Origin: an uncultured Planctomycetaceae bacterium
GTDB lineage: Bacteria; Planctomycetota; Planctomycetia; Pirellulales; Pirellulaceae
Assembly: GCA_903863885.1 (NCBI GenBank)
Contig: CAIPEB010000686.1
Coordinates: forward strand, 1-44,587
Length of the DNA stretch: 44,587 bases
Direction of reading: 5' to 3'
Shown here: positions 42,242 to 44,587 of the stretch, in pieces
Numbering within the stretch: position 1 is the first letter of the stretch
Layout: the number at the start of each line of letters is the position of its first letter
Notes under the pieces: model-generated
The model's database searches: none
What the model was told of the DNA's origin: nothing
What the model saw: only the letters and a program-made list of their open reading frames with translations
Program-made: the position numbers and the translations under genes

Positions 42242-44194
42242 TCAGCGGCAGCGCCGCGTCTGAGTGAGCCACGAGCGATATTCCGCTTCGGGGCCGGCTT
42301 GGCGGATGATCTTCTGCACCTCAGGCCGTTCCAGGTCGGTGGAGTAGGACAAGGGAATGTTGCTCTCGTTTGAGAGGTTCCCCGCCGGCGTATCGAAGTA
42401 ACAGAACAGGCCCGTGTCGTGAGCGTGGATGTAATTGTTGCGAGCTGTGTTCGACTGCTTGTCTGGCAGGAGTGTGTGAATGTTGATCGGCTCGTTCCAG
42501 GGACGAGCAAATCCCGGGGACTGTGACAGGTAAAGGACGTTGTTCTCGAGCAGCCAGCCTTCGCTGGCTTGATCGAGGTAGATGCCGTATGCAGGGGACT
42601 CGAGCCAGGCGGGGCGGCGCGTGTTGTCATGGATGAAATTGGCACGCATGACTGCGCCGGGATTGCGGCCCAGGGTATAAATGCCTCCGCTGTCCCCCAG
42701 CTTCTCGCAGAAATGGTGCACGTCGTTGTTTTCGACCAGTGTGTTTGATTCCGGAGTAATCACATTGGGTTCCCAGCAGAAACCGATGACCATGCCTGCC
42801 GAACCGGTGTGAGCGATCTCGTTGTGCGCGATATGTGTGGCCTGCGAGAACATATCGACCAGCCCAACGCCTTCCCAGAATTCCTGGCTGGTGTTGTGGA
42901 TGTAGGAGTTGGTCACCGTATTGCGCTGGTTGACATGCCAGGGCTGCCGGTTGGCATTGCGCGGAGACCACCAGTAGTGCCATCCGCACTTAGGCGTCTC
43001 GTCGATCCAGCCGATATGCACGCCGTGCGCGGAGGTGTCGGTTACTTCGCAGCCCCGGATCTGGTTATCCAGGCAACCCCAGGCCAGGCAGATTCCGCTG
43101 CCCGCCACGGAATGGACGGCGCAACGGTCCATCGCACAGTTGCGAGCGAATTCGAATTGAACGGCGTTGGGCAGCATGTAACCGGGCCATTGTCTGCCTT
43201 CGTCGTTGCTGTAGTAGCCCGCGCCGAAGTAGCAGGCCTGAACCCCCGCGTAGCCTTCGACAGGCAACTGCCAGTCGGTGTACGCGAACTCGAGGTTCTT
43301 GAAGTGCAGATTGAGCACGGGTTGTTCGCGAGTGCCCGCAACACGCAGCAGTTGGTTGCTGAGTGGCGCGACAAACGACATCGCATTGGGATCCGCGTCG
43401 TCAGCCAGGCAGCAGTAAAGCGTGCCAGTTGTGCGATCCAGATACCACTCGCCGTCGCGGTCCAGGAACTCGTACGCGTTTTCCAAAAAAGCCCGATTGC
43501 CGGGTTTGGCGCAGACGTTCGGGTGGCCGACTAGTCCGACGGTCGACTGCATTCGCAGCCAATCCTCTTCAACGTGATCGACGATATCGCGCGAGTTGGT
43601 CCAATCTGTCTCCAAGACCAACTCAACGTCGTCTTTCGTGTCTAGTTCCTTGAAGCTCAGCATTTGATGGTCGAGTCGGACGCTTCTGGAATTCTGCGAC
43701 ACTTCAGCGACCTTCCACATCGCGGGATCGTTGGGTTGCCGTGCGCGAGTCAGACGCCGGCCGTCGGCCCAAAGGTAGCGAAACGGCCGGACGCCGCCCG
43801 ATGCCTCGGGGATCTGTGCTTTCCAGATGTTTCCGGAATGACGTGCCCAGCCGGTGATGGGGCGCCCGCCGGAAATCAGGACCGAAGCTCCGGGGGCTGC
43901 CTGATAAGTCACGGAAGAAGTTGACGTACCAGAGTCATCGGGGCCAAAGACGAGCGGGCGACCAAGCCAATACGAACCGTCGCCGATCGTTACCCGGATG
44001 TTCTCCGTGATGGGATGCGTCAGGGACCGGATTGCATCTTGCGCGCGGGCGATCGAAGCAAAGGGACTGTCCTCAGTTCCGGCGTTTGCGTCGCTGCCCG
44101 AGGATGACACGAAGAAATCCCTGGCCGCGCCCACGTTGGCCAGCAGCATGGCGGCAATCAGGGCAACAAGCGTTCGAGCGATGAACCGGCTCAA
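42242..44194 (-). CDS. Exported parallel beta-helix protein, GH141-like
   Basis: The 650-residue protein has a signal peptide (ARTLVALIAAMLLANVGAAR). It opens with DFFVSSSGSDANAGTEDSPF, ASIARAQDAIRSL, then ITENIRVTIGDGSYWLGRPL, VTYQAAPGASVLISGGRPIT and FRYLWADGRRLTRARQPNDP. The last segment (an L-W-x-x-G-x-R-x-x-R-A-R-x-P-N pattern) is typical of GH141-type alpha-L-fucosidase/xylanase proteins and relatives. Helix rungs with asparagine ladders follow (NTVTNSYIHNTSQEFWEGVG; LVENNDVHHFCEKLGDSGGI). AGAGGAA lies upstream of ATG 44194. It probably cleaves a complex glycan, but the family label is by motif memory and needs a profile search. Confidence 0.78.
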   Translation of the reverse strand: MSRFIARTLVALIAAMLLANVGAARDFFVSSSGSDANAGTEDSPFASIARAQDAIRSLTHPITENIRVTIGDGSYWLGRPLVFGPDDSGTSTSSVTYQAAPGASVLISGGRPITGWARHSGNIWKAQIPEASGGVRPFRYLWADGRRLTRARQPNDPAMWKVAEVSQNSRSVRLDHQMLSFKELDTKDDVELVLETDWTNSRDIVDHVEEDWLRMQSTVGLVGHPNVCAKPGNRAFLENAYEFLDRDGEWYLDRTTGTLYCCLADDADPNAMSFVAPLSNQLLRVAGTREQPVLNLHFKNLEFAYTDWQLPVEGYAGVQACYFGAGYYSNDEGRQWPGYMLPNAVQFEFARNCAMDRCAVHSVAGSGICLAWGCLDNQIRGCEVTDTSAHGVHIGWIDETPKCGWHYWWSPRNANRQPWHVNQRNTVTNSYIHNTSQEFWEGVGLVDMFSQATHIAHNEIAHTGSAGMVIGFCWEPNVITPESNTLVENNDVHHFCEKLGDSGGIYTLGRNPGAVMRANFIHDNTRRPAWLESPAYGIYLDQASEGWLLENNVLYLSQSPGFARPWNEPINIHTLLPDKQSNTARNNYIHAHDTGLFCYFDTPAGNLSNESNIPLSYSTDLERPEVQKIIRQAGPEAEYRSWLTQTRRCR

Positions 44195-44562
44195 TGCTGT
44201 GATTTCCTCTATCGTGCCTTCGAAGTCCGACCCCGATTAGCTTGCCATTCTATCCGTGTCGATCCATGCTCATCCCCAGCCCCCGACTTTTTCTTCCGAA
44301 CACAGACACCCATCCAAGACGAACACAGACACCCATCCTCTTCGGATCGGACACAGACACCCACCCTCCTCACGCCGGCGCCGTGTGGGTGTCTGTAGGC
44401 GGTACCGGCCGTTTTGTCCGTGCCGATCCGTGGCCTGCCTCGACTTTTTCTGACTTTCTTGGTGTGGGCCTGATGGCTATCGGCTTGTTTTGGTGCTTAT
44501 CCAGATAGAGGACGGCGCGAGCGCGTTGTCACGGAACGTTGGTTTGACAGGAGGTCGTGGGC
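44195..44562. other. 368-base intergenic region with short repeats
   Basis: The left part is the promoter region for the beta-helix gene. It then has the repeat cluster at 44300-44396, and at 44415-44435 a motif related to the CACGGAT repeats at 15521. An open plus-strand frame of 88 codons runs through it, but it consists mainly of the repeats and I do not consider it a gene. Confidence 0.5.
44300..44396. repeat. Three direct repeats and one inverted arm
   Basis: ACACAGACACCCATCC occurs at 44300-44315 and 44323-44338, and with one change (ACACAGACACCCACCC) at 44351-44366. GTGGGTGTCTGT at 44385-44396 is the exact complement of 44353-44364, giving a 12-bp stem with a 20-base GC-rich loop. The spacing is irregular (23 then 28 bases), so this is not a CRISPR array. 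Confidence 0.7.
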
Positions 44563-44587
44563 ATGCCCGCATGTGCGCGCAAAGAGA
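44563..44587 (+). CDS. Possible 5' end of a gene leaving the window
   Basis: A textbook ribosome binding site AGGAGGT (44549-44555) lies seven bases before an ATG at 44563, which opens the frame MPACARKE to the window edge. Only eight codons are visible, so the product cannot be named. Confidence 0.35.

Noticed and set aside
44300-44366. Possible CRISPR array
   Set aside because: There are only three 16-base repeats with spacers of 7 and 12 bases, far too short, and no cas genes are present.
44242-44508. 88-codon plus-strand frame at the right end
   Set aside because: It reads through the short repeats and their inverted arm, has no convincing ribosome binding site and no domain.

Overview
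The window is high-GC chromosomal DNA from a planctomycete, probably of the Pirellulales/Planctomycetales type. This is inferred from content: a bacterial FwdC/FhcC-like C1-transfer subunit, a formylglycine-type sulfatase beside several secreted carbohydrate-active proteins, Tat-exported proteins, oversized TolC- and RND-type exporters, and scattered single-gene housekeeping loci. I saw no rRNA, tRNA, CRISPR array, phage module or IS transposase.

Left part (1-5.1 kb): a MobA-type molybdenum-cofactor nucleotidyltransferase and an FhcC-like subunit are divergent. A rhomboid protease and a large membrane-anchored coiled-coil protein of unknown function follow on the minus strand. A palindrome-rich, MITE-like element lies between those two. 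5.1-12.1 kb is a MacAB-TolC-like exporter operon: a very long OEP lipoprotein, a periplasmic adaptor, an ABC ATPase and a MacB-type permease. 12.1-24 kb is mixed housekeeping: bioF, a terpene-cyclase-fold protein next to a Tat-exported DUF362 protein, a GspF-type protein, tyrA overlapping a PurS-fused purL, purQ, then an N6-adenine DNA methyltransferase followed by a 3-methyladenine DNA glycosylase.

Right part (24-44.2 kb) is a secretome-rich accessory region: a Cys/Gly-rich lipoprotein, a Tat-exported dimethylformamidase-beta-like protein, a sulfatase, an exported tandem methyltransferase-fold protein, a GH36-like alpha-galactosidase, a sialidase-like beta-propeller, two parallel beta-helix proteins and a TIM-barrel-like protein. 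An adaptor plus RND pump pair is inserted in the middle. Most members have export signals and many are divergently arranged, which suggests a degradative locus for complex, possibly sulfated glycans. The substrate is not visible from sequence.

The most striking unexplained signal is a dispersed intergenic repeat of about 60-115 bp with two adjacent hairpins. I count six copies (8062, 24861, 28381, 33316, 34621 and 34732). The last two are a 111-bp perfect-period tandem pair that supplies the C-terminal codons and stop of the adaptor gene and ends just before the ribosome binding site of the RND pump. Hairpin loops and some paired bases vary while pairing is kept, so this looks like a real REP/MITE-like family.
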